64,000 nt of DNA from Streptomyces sp. AC550_RSS872 (GTDB lineage: Bacteria; Actinomycetota; Actinomycetes; Streptomycetales; Streptomycetaceae), in NCBI RefSeq assembly GCF_019049285.1, contig NZ_JAGMUL010000198.1:153486-217485 (forward strand). Reading direction: 5' to 3'. The first letter of the stretch is position 1. Each line of letters begins with the position of its first letter. Under the pieces are notes generated by a model. It ran no database searches, was not told the origin of the DNA, and saw nothing but the letters and a program-made list of their open reading frames with translations. Positions 24,959 to 33,673 of the stretch are shown here, in pieces. Position numbers and translations under genes: made by a program.

Positions 24959-26124
24959 TGAACGACTCTTCCTGGGGGGCACCGCCACAAGCCGGGCAAG
25001 CCGGGCAAACCGGTTACTGGGGGGCCGCCGCACGTGGACCTGTCCAGGGGGCTGCCCCGGCGGGTCCCGCGTACGATGCGCCTGAGGCGCAGCAGACTCG
25101 CCCCATGCCCATCGTGCCCGACGGACCCGCGTATGGCGGAGACCAGGATGACGACCGGGGGGCCGCTCGGCTGAGCGGCCCCTTGTTCCGCGAACAGCCG
25201 CCGCACGCGCGGCCGTACGACACGCCGCAGGCGCGGCCCTCCGAGGCGGCGCAGCAGAATCCGGAGCCCATGCCCGACGCCCCGCAGCCGGCGCCCCAGC
25301 CGCAGAAGAAGAGCGCGGGGCGCGACCTGGGTGCGGCCATAGGAGTCGGCGTCGCGCTCGGTGTGGTGATCGTCGCTTCGCTGTTCGTTGTCAAGGCCGT
25401 GTTCGTCGGTGTGGTCGCGGTCGCCGTCGTCGTGGGCCTGTGGGAGCTGACCAGGCGGCTCGAGGAGCGCAAGGGCATCAAGGCGCCCCTCGTCCCGCTC
25501 GCGCTCGGCGGTGCGGCCATGGTGATCGCCGGCTACGTCCGGGGTGCCGAGGGCGCCTGGGTGTCGATGGCGCTGACCGCGCTGGCCGTACTGGTCTGGC
25601 GGATGACGGAACCGCCGGAGGGCTACCTCAAGGACGTCACCGCGGGCGTGTTCGCGGCGTTCTACGTGCCGTTCCTGGCGACGTTCGTGGCGATGATGCT
25701 GACCGCCGAGGACGGGGCGTGGCGCGTCCTGACCTTCCTGCTCCTGACGGTCGTCAGCGACACCGGCGCGTACGCCGTCGGCTGGCGCTTCGGCAAGCAC
25801 AAGCTCGCCCCGCGCATCAGCCCCGGCAAGACCCGCGAGGGCCTGCTCGGCGCGGTGAGCTTCGCGATGGTGGCGGGCGCGCTGTGCATGCAGTTCCTGA
25901 TCGACGACGGCACCTGGTGGCAGGGCCTGCTGCTGGGCCTCGCGGTCGCGGCCAGCGCCACGCTCGGCGACCTCGGCGAGTCGATGATCAAGCGGGACCT
26001 CGGCATCAAGGACATGGGCACGCTGCTGCCGGGTCATGGAGGGATCATGGACCGGCTGGACTCGCTGCTGCCCACGGCGCCTGTCGTCTGGCTGCTCATG
26101 GTGCTTTTCGTGGGATCGGGCTGA
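24958..26124 (+). CDS. cdsA: Phosphatidate cytidylyltransferase CdsA
   Basis: Integral membrane enzyme making CDP-diacylglycerol, the precursor of acidic phospholipids and PI. 388 residues: the first ~120 are Pro/Gln/Ala-rich and probably disordered (longer than in most bacteria but common in Streptomyces), followed by several membrane helices. The family signature near the C-terminus is clear: SATLGDLGESMIKRDLGIKD then LLPGHGGIMDRLDS. Coupled to frr by a one-base overlap. Confidence 0.95.
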   Translation: MNDSSWGAPPQAGQAGQTGYWGAAARGPVQGAAPAGPAYDAPEAQQTRPMPIVPDGPAYGGDQDDDRGAARLSGPLFREQPPHARPYDTPQARPSEAAQQNPEPMPDAPQPAPQPQKKSAGRDLGAAIGVGVALGVVIVASLFVVKAVFVGVVAVAVVVGLWELTRRLEERKGIKAPLVPLALGGAAMVIAGYVRGAEGAWVSMALTALAVLVWRMTEPPEGYLKDVTAGVFAAFYVPFLATFVAMMLTAEDGAWRVLTFLLLTVVSDTGAYAVGWRFGKHKLAPRISPGKTREGLLGAVSFAMVAGALCMQFLIDDGTWWQGLLLGLAVAASATLGDLGESMIKRDLGIKDMGTLLPGHGGIMDRLDSLLPTAPVVWLLMVLFVGSG

Positions 26125-26145
26125 CGGGTCGGTCAAACGTCCGGG

Positions 26146-26172
26146 AGCCTCCGTTCTTACAGAGCGGGGGCT
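26146..26172 (+). terminator. Terminator after cdsA
   Basis: 8-bp stem AGCCTCCG / CGGGGGCT (one G-T pair) with an 11-base loop followed by TCTT, 22 bases after the cdsA stop. Confidence 0.65.
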
Positions 26173-26230
26173 TCTTGATGTGTGGGACGATTCCGGTGTA
26201 AGCCCTCACGGCACCGCAAAGGGGGTCGTC

Positions 26231-26680
26231 ATGGCCATCATCCGAGAAACCATCGACGTCGACCGGCCGCCTGGCGAGGTCTACGCGTATATCACCGAGC
26301 CGTCCCATCTGCCCGAGTGGCAGCTGAGCGCCGTCTCGGCCGAACCCCTCGACGAAGGGCCGATCCACACCGGCTCCCGGGTCCGGGTCACCCGGCGCAT
26401 CGGCAGCCGCGAGGTTCCGATGACCGTGCAGTTCGACGAGCTCGACCCTCCGCGCAGTTGGGATCTGCACGGGGTCGACGGCCCCGTCAGGCCCCGTACC
26501 CACGGTGAGATCGAGCCGCTCGACGACGGTCGCCGCTCCCGCGTGACGATCGACATCGACTTCGAAGGGCACGGCCTCGGCAAGGTCCTGGTGCCCCTTG
26601 TCGTCCGCCCGCAGGTCCGCAAGGAACTCCCGCGCGACGAGCAACTCCTCAAGGACAGGCTGGAGCGCACGACCGACTAG
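26231..26680 (+). CDS. SRPBCC-family protein (polyketide cyclase/START fold)
   Basis: 149-residue single-domain protein. The N-terminus AIIRETIDVDRPPGEVYAYI, then PSHLPEWQLS, is typical of SRPBCC proteins, which bind a hydrophobic ligand in a helix-grip fold. No catalytic residues can be assigned and the ligand is unknown. Monocistronic, between cdsA and rlmN. Confidence 0.8.
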   Translation: MAIIRETIDVDRPPGEVYAYITEPSHLPEWQLSAVSAEPLDEGPIHTGSRVRVTRRIGSREVPMTVQFDELDPPRSWDLHGVDGPVRPRTHGEIEPLDDGRRSRVTIDIDFEGHGLGKVLVPLVVRPQVRKELPRDEQLLKDRLERTTD

Positions 26681-26851
26681 CCGTACCGCGCCGCCGACGA
26701 CAGGCGGACGTCCCTCAGCTCCGCCGCCGCGGACGTCTGTCGCGTCGAGCCGCTCGCCCTTCGACGCGTCGGAGATCACGTCGGTCCCTACGGATCCGGT
26801 CTGTGGACCTACGAATCCCGTCGCCAGTTGATCTGCGACACTGGTACAGCC

Positions 26852-27958
26852 ATGCCTAAGCCCGGAGAACTCACTTTCGTCGCCCCGCGCGGAGCCAAGA
26901 AGCCGCCGCGGCATCTTGCCGATCTCACGCCCGGTGAGCGTAAGGACGCTGTCGCCGCGATCGGGGAGAAGCCGTTTCGCGCCAAGCAGCTTTCGCAGCA
27001 CTACTTCGCGCGGTACGCGCATGACCCGGAGCAGTGGACCGACATCCCGGCCGGTTCGCGGGACAAGCTGCGGGAGGAGCTGTTTCCCGAGCTGATGACC
27101 GTCGTACGGCATCTGTCGACGGACCAGGGTGACACGCGCAAGACGTTGTGGCGGCTGTTCGACGGGACGCTCGTCGAGTCGGTGTTGATGCGGTATCCGG
27201 ACCGGGTGACGATGTGCATCAGTTCACAGGCCGGATGCGGGATGAACTGTCCGTTCTGTGCCACCGGGCAGGCGGGGCTCGATCGGAATCTGTCGACCGC
27301 CGAGATCGTGCATCAGATCGTGGACGGGATGCGGGCGCTGCGGGACGGGGAGGTTCCTGGGGGGCCTGCTCGGCTGTCCAACATCGTCTTCATGGGGATG
27401 GGCGAGCCGCTCGCCAACTACAACCGGGTCGTGGGGGCGATTCGGCGGCTCACCGATTCCGAGCCCGATGGGCTGGGGCTGTCCCAGCGCGGGATCACCG
27501 TCTCGACCGTCGGGCTCGTCCCGGCCATCCACCGGTTCGCCGACGAGGGCTTCAAGTGCCGGCTCGCGATCTCGCTGCACGCGCCCGACGACGAGCTGCG
27601 TGACACCCTTGTGCCCGTCAATACGCGGTGGAAGGTGCGGGAGGTCCTCGACGCCGGGTTCGAGTACGTCGAGAAGAGCGGGCGGCGGCTGTCGATCGAG
27701 TACGCCCTCATCCGGGACATCAACGACCAGGCCTGGCGTGGTGACCGGCTCGGGCGGCTGCTCAAGGGCAAGCCGGTGCATGTGAACCTGATTCCGCTGA
27801 ACCCGACGCCGGGGTCGAAGTGGACCGCCTCCCGGCCCGAGGACGAGAAGGCGTTCGTCGAGGCCATCGCCGCCCATGGTGTGCCGGTGACGATCCGGGA
27901 CACCCGTGGTCAGGAGATCGACGGGGCCTGCGGTCAGCTCGCGGCCACCGAGCGGTAA
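26852..27958 (+). CDS. rlmN: 23S rRNA/tRNA (adenine-C2)-methyltransferase RlmN
   Basis: Radical-SAM enzyme, 368 residues, methylating A2503 of 23S rRNA and A37 of some tRNAs. Iron-sulphur cysteines C129, C133, C136 in GCGMNCPFCATG; GMGEPLANYNRV follows; the methyl-accepting/resolving cysteine is C360 in DGACGQL. The stretch LPVNTRWK...YALIRDINDQ is typical. ATG 26852 chosen; an in-frame start 24 bases upstream adds unrelated residues. RlmN rather than Cfr because of length and context. Confidence 0.95.
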   Translation: MPKPGELTFVAPRGAKKPPRHLADLTPGERKDAVAAIGEKPFRAKQLSQHYFARYAHDPEQWTDIPAGSRDKLREELFPELMTVVRHLSTDQGDTRKTLWRLFDGTLVESVLMRYPDRVTMCISSQAGCGMNCPFCATGQAGLDRNLSTAEIVHQIVDGMRALRDGEVPGGPARLSNIVFMGMGEPLANYNRVVGAIRRLTDSEPDGLGLSQRGITVSTVGLVPAIHRFADEGFKCRLAISLHAPDDELRDTLVPVNTRWKVREVLDAGFEYVEKSGRRLSIEYALIRDINDQAWRGDRLGRLLKGKPVHVNLIPLNPTPGSKWTASRPEDEKAFVEAIAAHGVPVTIRDTRGQEIDGACGQLAATER

Positions 27959-27995
27959 TCTGAGCGCGTACACCCGTACGTACATCTTCATATTC

Positions 27996-28090
27996 CGGCA
28001 GGGGAGCGCCACAGCGCTGAGAGTGCGGCAATCGGGCCGCAGACCCTCTGAACCTCGCCCAGGTCATTCTGGGTAGGAAGTTCGGTCATC
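27996..28090 (+). promoter_or_regulatory. TPP riboswitch (THI element)
   Basis: The hallmark conserved parts are present in order: GGGGAGC (28001), GCTGAGAGTGCGG (28016-28028), GCAGACCCTCTGAACCT (28039-28055) and GGGTAGGAAG (28071-28080), ending TTCGG. It lies ~90 bases before the thiB start, so thiamine pyrophosphate should reduce expression of the importer, probably by masking the Shine-Dalgarno (AGGAGG at 28167-28172). Confidence 0.93.
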
Positions 28091-28178
28091 ACTCAAGCTG
28101 TTGCGCCCTGCCCAGGAGCCGAAGGAAGACTTCTGGGCAGGGCCGCGTCTCTTCCTGGTCAACCCCAGGAGGAATCCA

Positions 28179-29264
28179 GTGAGCATCACCAAGAAGGCCA
28201 CGGTCTTCGCCGTCGGGCTCGGCCTCGTCACGCTGTCCGCGTGTGGTTCGTCCGACTCGGGCAGCGACAGCCAGCAGTCCGGCGGTAAGACCGTGACCCT
28301 CGTCAGCCATAACTCGTGGGCCGTCTCGAAGAACGTCATCGCCGCGTTCGAGAAGCAGTCCGGGTACAAGGTCAAGGTCCTGGAGGACGGCGACGCCGGG
28401 CAGGCCGTCAACAAGGCGATCCTGACCAAGGACAACCCGCAGGGCGACGTCTTCTTCGGCGTCGACAACACCCTGCTCTCGCGGGCGCTCGACAACGATC
28501 TGTTCCAGTCGTACGAGGCGAAGGGCTCCGATCTCGTCCGGCCCGAGTACCAGGTCGAACAGGACCAGCACCGGGTCACCCCGATCGACACCGGCGACAT
28601 CTGCGTCAACTACGACAAGGCGTACTTCAGCGAGCACAAGCTCACCCCGCCCACCTCGTACGACGACCTGATCAAGCCCTCCTACAAGAACCTCCTCGTC
28701 ACCGAGAACGCCTCCACCTCCTCGCCCGGCCTCGGCTTCCTGCTCGGCACCGCCGCGAAGTACGGCGACGACGGCTGGCAGGACTACTGGAAGAAGCTCA
28801 AGGCGAATGGTGTGAAGGTCGTCGACGGGTGGGAGCAGGCCTACAACGAGGAGTTCTCCGGGTCCGCCGGCGGCAAGAAGGCCAAGGCCGACCGGCCGCT
28901 CGTCGTGTCGTACGCCTCCTCGCCGCCCGCCGAGGTGATCTACGGCGACCCGAAGCCCACGACCGCGCCCACCGGCGTCGCCGAGGGCACCTGCTTCCGG
29001 CAGGTCGAGTACGCCGGCCTGCTGAGCAATGCCGGTAACGCCGCGGGCGGCAAGGCGCTCCTCGACTTCCTGCTCACCAAGACGTTCCAGGAAGACATGC
29101 CGCTCAACATGTTCGTCTACCCGGTACGGGAGGGCGCCCAGGTACCCGAGGAGTTCACGAAGTACGGGCCGCAGGCCAAGGATCCCGAGACCATGGACCC
29201 GGCGAAGATCGCCGACAACCGTGACGACTGGGTCAAGTCGTGGACCTCGCTCGTACTGAAGTAG
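28179..29264 (+). CDS. thiB: Thiamine ABC transporter substrate-binding lipoprotein ThiB
   Basis: 361-residue periplasmic-binding-type protein exported as a lipoprotein: basic start, hydrophobic segment, lipobox LSAC with the modified cysteine at about residue 22. The rest is the ThiB/iron-type binding fold (TVTLVSHNSWAVSKNVIAAF; GDVFFGVDNTLLSRAL; TGDICVNYDKAYF). Substrate assigned from the upstream TPP riboswitch and the thiP-thiQ neighbours. GTG 28179 has AGGAGG 6 bases upstream. Confidence 0.92.
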   Translation: MSITKKATVFAVGLGLVTLSACGSSDSGSDSQQSGGKTVTLVSHNSWAVSKNVIAAFEKQSGYKVKVLEDGDAGQAVNKAILTKDNPQGDVFFGVDNTLLSRALDNDLFQSYEAKGSDLVRPEYQVEQDQHRVTPIDTGDICVNYDKAYFSEHKLTPPTSYDDLIKPSYKNLLVTENASTSSPGLGFLLGTAAKYGDDGWQDYWKKLKANGVKVVDGWEQAYNEEFSGSAGGKKAKADRPLVVSYASSPPAEVIYGDPKPTTAPTGVAEGTCFRQVEYAGLLSNAGNAAGGKALLDFLLTKTFQEDMPLNMFVYPVREGAQVPEEFTKYGPQAKDPETMDPAKIADNRDDWVKSWTSLVLK

Positions 29265-30928
29265 CGGCCCCGCGCAAGAGGGGCGCGGCGAGGCGCAGGA
29301 GGGGCGCGGCGGTGCGGCTCGGCCTCGTCGCCGTGCCCGTCGCGTTCTTCGCGCTCTTCTTCGCCTACCCCGTCGCCGCGATCGTCGCGCGCGGTCTTCA
29401 GGTCGACGGGGTATGGCAGTTCGGGCGGCTCGCGGACGTGCTCGGGGAGTCCGACATCCGGCACGTCCTGTGGTTCACCACCTGGCAGGCGCTCGCCTCC
29501 ACCGCGCTGACCCTGCTGATCGCACTGCCCGGCGCCTATGTCTTCGCCCGCTTCGATTTCCCCGGCAAGCAGATCCTGCGAGCCGTCGTCACCGTCCCCT
29601 TCGTGCTGCCGACGGTCGTCGTCGGTACGGCGTTCCTCGCGCTCCTCGGCCGCGGCGGACTCCTCGACGAGCTGTGGGGCGTACGGCTCGACACCAGCGT
29701 GTGGGCCATCCTGCTCGCGCATGTCTTCTTCAACTACGCCGTCGTCGTACGGACCGTCGGTGGCCTCTGGGCGCAGCTCGACCCGCGGCAGGAGGAGGCC
29801 GCGCGGATGCTCGGCGCGTCCCGCCTCACCGCATGGCGGACCGTCACCCTGCCGGCCCTCGGGCCCGCCGTGGCCGCCGCCGCGCTCATGGTCTTCCTGT
29901 TCACCTTCACCTCCTTCGGCGTGGTGCAGATCCTCGGCGGCCCGACCTTCTCGACCCTCGAAGTGGAGATCTACCGGCAGACCTCCGAGATCTTCGACCT
30001 GTCCACCGCCGCCGTCCTGACGATCATCCAGTTCCTCGCGGTGGGCGCGATCCTCGCCGTGCACGCCTGGACGGTACGGCGGCGGGAGAGCGCCCTGCGT
30101 CTGGTGGACGCGTCCGTGACCGCGCGGCGGCCGCGCGGGGCGGGGCAGTGGGCGCTGCTGGCCGGTGTCCTGGCCGTGATCGTCGTCCTCCTGCTGCTGC
30201 CCCTCGCCGTGCTCGTGCAGCGCTCGCTGGACGCACCCGACTTCGGCTACTACCGGGCGCTGACCGATGCCGACGGTGGGGTCTTCCTCGTCGCGCCGAT
30301 CGAGGCGATCGGCAACTCGTTCCAGTACGCCGTCGTCGCCACGCTCATCGACGTGCTGATCGGCGGTCTGGCGGCGGCCGCGTTGACCCGACGGGACGCG
30401 GGACGGTTCGTACGGGGCTTCGACGCGCTGTTGATGCTGCCGCTCGGGGTGTCAGCGGTGACGGTCGGGTTCGGGTTCCTGATCGCCCTGGACGAGCCGC
30501 CGCTGGACCTGCGCAGCACCTGGATCCTGGTGCCGCTGGCCCAGGCACTGGTCGGGGTGCCCTTCGTCGTACGCACCATGCTCCCTGTGCTGCGCGCCGT
30601 GGACCAGCGGCTGCGCGAGGCGGCCTCGGTGCTGGGGGCCTCGCCCTGGCGGGTCTGGCGTGAGGTGGATCTGCCGATGGTGCGGCGGGCGCTGCTGATC
30701 GCGGCCGGGTTCGCCTTCGCGGTGTCGCTGGGCGAGTTCGGGGCGACCGTGTTCATCGCGCGGCCCGACAACCCGACGCTGCCGGTCGCCGTGGCCCGCC
30801 TGCTGGGGCGGGCCGGCGAGCTCAACTACGGCCAGGCGATGGCCCTTTCAACGGTACTGATGGTGGTGTGCGCGGTGGCGCTGCTGGTGCTGGAGCGGCT
30901 TCGTACGGATCGGACGGGGGAGTTCTAG
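29240..30928 (+). CDS. thiP: Thiamine ABC transporter permease ThiP (fused double permease)
   Basis: 562-residue integral membrane protein with about 12 helices formed by two fused permease domains, as in E. coli ThiP. Each half has an EAA loop that contacts the ATPase: EEAARMLGASRLTAWRTVTLP near 185 and REAASVLGASPWRVWREVDLP near 455. GTG 29240 overlaps thiB by 25 bases. Confidence 0.92.
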   Translation: MDLARTEVAAPRKRGAARRRRGAAVRLGLVAVPVAFFALFFAYPVAAIVARGLQVDGVWQFGRLADVLGESDIRHVLWFTTWQALASTALTLLIALPGAYVFARFDFPGKQILRAVVTVPFVLPTVVVGTAFLALLGRGGLLDELWGVRLDTSVWAILLAHVFFNYAVVVRTVGGLWAQLDPRQEEAARMLGASRLTAWRTVTLPALGPAVAAAALMVFLFTFTSFGVVQILGGPTFSTLEVEIYRQTSEIFDLSTAAVLTIIQFLAVGAILAVHAWTVRRRESALRLVDASVTARRPRGAGQWALLAGVLAVIVVLLLLPLAVLVQRSLDAPDFGYYRALTDADGGVFLVAPIEAIGNSFQYAVVATLIDVLIGGLAAAALTRRDAGRFVRGFDALLMLPLGVSAVTVGFGFLIALDEPPLDLRSTWILVPLAQALVGVPFVVRTMLPVLRAVDQRLREAASVLGASPWRVWREVDLPMVRRALLIAAGFAFAVSLGEFGATVFIARPDNPTLPVAVARLLGRAGELNYGQAMALSTVLMVVCAVALLVLERLRTDRTGEF

Positions 30929-31948
30929 ATGCTGTTGAGTCTGGCGGGTGCGACCGTACGGTTCGACGGGCGGCCCGTGCTGGACCACGTCGACCTCGAT
31001 GTCGCCGAGCACGAGATCGTGTGCGTCCTCGGGCCGAGCGGCAGCGGCAAGTCGACGCTGCTGCGGGCGGTGGCGGGGCTGCAACCCCTCGACGCCGGGC
31101 GGGTGTCGCTCGACGGCCGGGACCAGGCGGGGGTGCCCGCGCACAAGCGGGGCGTCGGGCTGATGTTCCAGGACCATCAGCTGTTCCCGCAGCGCGACGT
31201 CGGCGGCAATGTGGCTTTCGGGGCACGGATGCACGGCGCCTCGAAGGGCGAACAGGCCGAGCGGGTACGGGAGTTGCTCGACCTGGTCGGGCTTCCGGGC
31301 GCCGCCCGCCGGGCCGTCGCCTCCCTCTCCGGCGGGGAACAGCAGCGGGTGGCGCTGGCCCGTGCGCTCGCGCCCCGGCCGCGGCTGCTGATGCTGGACG
31401 AGCCGCTGGGCCAGCTCGACCGCTCGCTGCGGGAGCGCCTCGTCGTCGAACTCAGGGAGCTGTTCGGACGGTTGGGCACCACCGTGCTCGCTGTGACGCA
31501 CGACCAGGGCGAGGCCTTCGCGCTCGCCGACCGGGTCGTGGTGATGCGGGACGGGCGGATCGCCCAGACCGGGACGCCGCTGGAGGTGTGGCAGCGGCCC
31601 GTGGACGCGTTCGTGGCACGCTTCCTCGGGTTCGACAACGTGGTCGAGGCCACCGTCGCCGGCGAGGCCGCGGACACGCCCTGGGGCAAGCTGCCGGTGA
31701 GCGTGGACGCCGTGCAGGGGCCGCGGACGCTGCTCGTACGTCCGGCCGGCGTACGGCTCGTGGCCCCCGACGCGGGGCTGCGCTGCACGGTCACGGCACG
31801 CACCTTCAAGGGCACGCATGTCGCCGTGCACCTCCAGCCGGAGGACGCGCCGCGCCTCGAAGCGGCCTGCGCGCTGCGGGAGGCGCCCGGGGTCGGGGAC
31901 GAGGTCGGGGTGGAGTTCGACGCGGCGGAAATTGTCGTGCTGAGCTGA
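30929..31948 (+). CDS. thiQ: Thiamine ABC transporter ATPase ThiQ
   Basis: 339-residue ATPase. Walker A GPSGSGKST near 35, Q-loop MFQDHQLFPQRDV, signature LSGGEQQRVALARAL, Walker B LLMLDEPLG, H-loop VTHDQ. A C-terminal ~100-residue regulatory (TOBE-like) domain follows. It starts one base after the thiP stop and completes the riboswitch-controlled operon. Confidence 0.92.
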   Translation: MLLSLAGATVRFDGRPVLDHVDLDVAEHEIVCVLGPSGSGKSTLLRAVAGLQPLDAGRVSLDGRDQAGVPAHKRGVGLMFQDHQLFPQRDVGGNVAFGARMHGASKGEQAERVRELLDLVGLPGAARRAVASLSGGEQQRVALARALAPRPRLLMLDEPLGQLDRSLRERLVVELRELFGRLGTTVLAVTHDQGEAFALADRVVVMRDGRIAQTGTPLEVWQRPVDAFVARFLGFDNVVEATVAGEAADTPWGKLPVSVDAVQGPRTLLVRPAGVRLVAPDAGLRCTVTARTFKGTHVAVHLQPEDAPRLEAACALREAPGVGDEVGVEFDAAEIVVLS

Positions 31949-31973
31949 TCGTCCGGCACATAGGGTGCGGGGC

Positions 31974-32768
31974 ATGACACTCCCGCATGATCGCTACTGC
32001 GACGAAATCGCCCATCAGGTCGGCCTGTTGAGGGCCGTTGTGACCTCCGGCGCCGACCTGTCCGCCACTGTGCCGACCTGCCCGGACTGGTCGCTGGAAC
32101 AGCTCGTACGGCATACCGGCGGCGCCTTGCGCTGGGTGGAGCTGATGGTGCGGACGCGGGCGCAGGAGGAGATCCCCGAGGAGGAGGTCCCTCTCGCGGA
32201 CGGCCCGGACGAGAAGGGCGACCCCGCAGCCCTGGACGCCTGGCTCGCGGAGACCGGCGAGATGCTCGTCGACGCCCTCCGGAAGGCCGGCCCGGACGCG
32301 AAGGTCTGGGGATGGGCCGGGATCCTCAACGCCGGGTTCTGGGCCCGCCGTATGACCCACGAGATCACGATTCACCGGGCCGATGCCACGCTCGCCGCCG
32401 GACTGCCCTACGAGGTCGCGCCGGACATAGCCGCCGACGCGATCGACGAGTGGCTGGAGATCGTCGAGTGGGCCCAGCGGACGCTGCCGGACGATCCGGC
32501 GAAGGAGCTGCGTCGGCCGGGGAGCAGCCTCCATCTGCATGCCACCGACGACACCCCTGAAGTGAACGCTGAGTGGTTCGTCGACCTCGACGAGGACGTC
32601 ATCGCCTGGCGCCGCGGCCACGAGAAGGCGACCGTCGCGCTCCGCGGCCGCCTCACCGCCGTACTCCTCGGCTTCTACCGTCGACTGTCGCTGGACAGCC
32701 CCGAGTTGGAGGTCGTCGGCGAGCGGGAGTTGCTGGAGTTCTGGCTGGAGCGGGCGACCTTCGGCTGA
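31974..32768 (+). CDS. Maleylpyruvate isomerase-family (DinB-like, mycothiol-dependent) protein
   Basis: 264-residue protein with the actinobacterial MDMPI fold: N-terminal four-helix domain (VPTCPDWSLEQLVRHTGGALRW; the metal-site histidine of RHTG and a further TRRMTHEITIHRADA motif) and a C-terminal domain. Family members use mycothiol as thiol cofactor; the substrate here is unknown. TAGGGT ends 7 bases before the ATG and there is no Shine-Dalgarno, suggesting a leaderless mRNA separate from the thi operon. Confidence 0.82.
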   Translation: MTLPHDRYCDEIAHQVGLLRAVVTSGADLSATVPTCPDWSLEQLVRHTGGALRWVELMVRTRAQEEIPEEEVPLADGPDEKGDPAALDAWLAETGEMLVDALRKAGPDAKVWGWAGILNAGFWARRMTHEITIHRADATLAAGLPYEVAPDIAADAIDEWLEIVEWAQRTLPDDPAKELRRPGSSLHLHATDDTPEVNAEWFVDLDEDVIAWRRGHEKATVALRGRLTAVLLGFYRRLSLDSPELEVVGERELLEFWLERATFG

Positions 32769-32777
32769 CAGGCGAAT

Positions 32778-32807
32778 GGCCCGCCCCCGGGAAAGGGGAC
32801 GGACCAC
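32778..32807. terminator. Bidirectional terminator between convergent genes
   Basis: Stem from TGGCCCGCCCC and GGGGACGGACCA with two mismatches, placed between the two convergent stop codons. Likely serves both strands. Confidence 0.55.
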
Positions 32808-32830
32808 AAGGGCGTTGCCGTGCGGGAGGG

Positions 32831-33526
32831 TCAGCGGTCGCCGTTCGCCCCGCGACGGCGCAGGCCGAAGAAGACCGCGCCGCCGCCGACCGCGACCAGG
32901 GCGACCGCGATGCCGGCGATCAGGCCGGTGTTGGAGTTCGCACCGGTCTCGGCGAGGTTGGAGTCATCGTTCGCCGGGGACGGGGCGCTGCCGGCCGTGT
33001 CCGCGGGGGCGGTGCTCTCGCTCTCGGACGGCGCAGGGGCCGGGGAGTCGGTCTCCTCGGCCGGGGTGGACGCGGAGTCCGACGGGGTCGGGGTGTCCGA
33101 CGGAGCCGGCGGCTCCTCCTCGTCCTTCTTGCAGGCCGTGGACGGCGTCGTCAGGTTGGGCTTGATGTCCTCGTCGACATAGCCGGCGGCCTTGACGTGG
33201 ACGCGGTACTCCGCGTCCGGCTTCCAGTTCTCCTCGAAGGTGATGGTGACACCCTCGCGCGAGCCCTTGACCACCTGCTCGCCGACCTTCTTCAGGTCGG
33301 CCCCGTTGTTTTGCAGGAAGACGCTGACCGTCGCCGGGATACCGCTGGGGTCGACGTCGGTGACCGTGATGACACCCTTGTCGCCGTCGCACTTGGCTTC
33401 GGCGGAGAATTCACTGATGTCGCACGCGAGCGCGTTGCCCGCGAGGCCCAGCGCGAGCGCGGCCGAGGCGGAGGCAACACCAAGAGCGCGCACGGAACGC
33501 GTGACTGTACGGCGGTTTATGGACAC
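32831..33526 (-). CDS. LAETG cell-wall-anchored surface protein
   Basis: 231-residue secreted protein. N-terminal signal peptide (basic INRRTVTRSVRAL then an Ala/Leu-rich core, cleavage probably after NALA), an Ig-like/beta domain up to about residue 135 (two cysteines near its start and one at its end), a Pro/Ser/Thr/Glu-rich spacer, then LAETG followed by a membrane helix and RRR tail, the sortase E (LAxTG) signal. GTG 33526 was chosen because it has AAGGA upstream and puts the signal peptide at the N-terminus. Function unknown, probably spore/hyphal surface. Confidence 0.85.
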   Translation of the reverse strand: MSINRRTVTRSVRALGVASASAALALGLAGNALACDISEFSAEAKCDGDKGVITVTDVDPSGIPATVSVFLQNNGADLKKVGEQVVKGSREGVTITFEENWKPDAEYRVHVKAAGYVDEDIKPNLTTPSTACKKDEEEPPAPSDTPTPSDSASTPAEETDSPAPAPSESESTAPADTAGSAPSPANDDSNLAETGANSNTGLIAGIAVALVAVGGGAVFFGLRRRGANGDR

Positions 33527-33607
33527 TTTTGTCCTTACGAGTTGCACCACTGAGGGGGGTTGAACGAGGCGGCGATATGACATCACCGTCCCCAGGAGTC
33601 TCACAGG

Positions 33608-33635
33608 TTTATAAGCGTGGCATAAGTAGTGTCAA
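33608..33635 (-). promoter_or_regulatory. Near-consensus sigma-70-type promoter for the LAETG gene
   Basis: On the minus strand TTGACA (33635-33630), a 16-base spacer and TATAAA (33613-33608). Such a match is rare in Streptomyces. The predicted transcript begins near 33600, about 75 bases before the start codon. Confidence 0.7.
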
Positions 33636-33673
33636 CGCGTACGCGGTCCACAGCCGTTGGCTTTGCCCTCTTA

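Noticed and set aside
32831..33526. Chaplin identity for the LAETG protein
   Set aside because: Long chaplins carry two hydrophobic chaplin domains; this protein has an Ig-like domain and an acidic linker instead.
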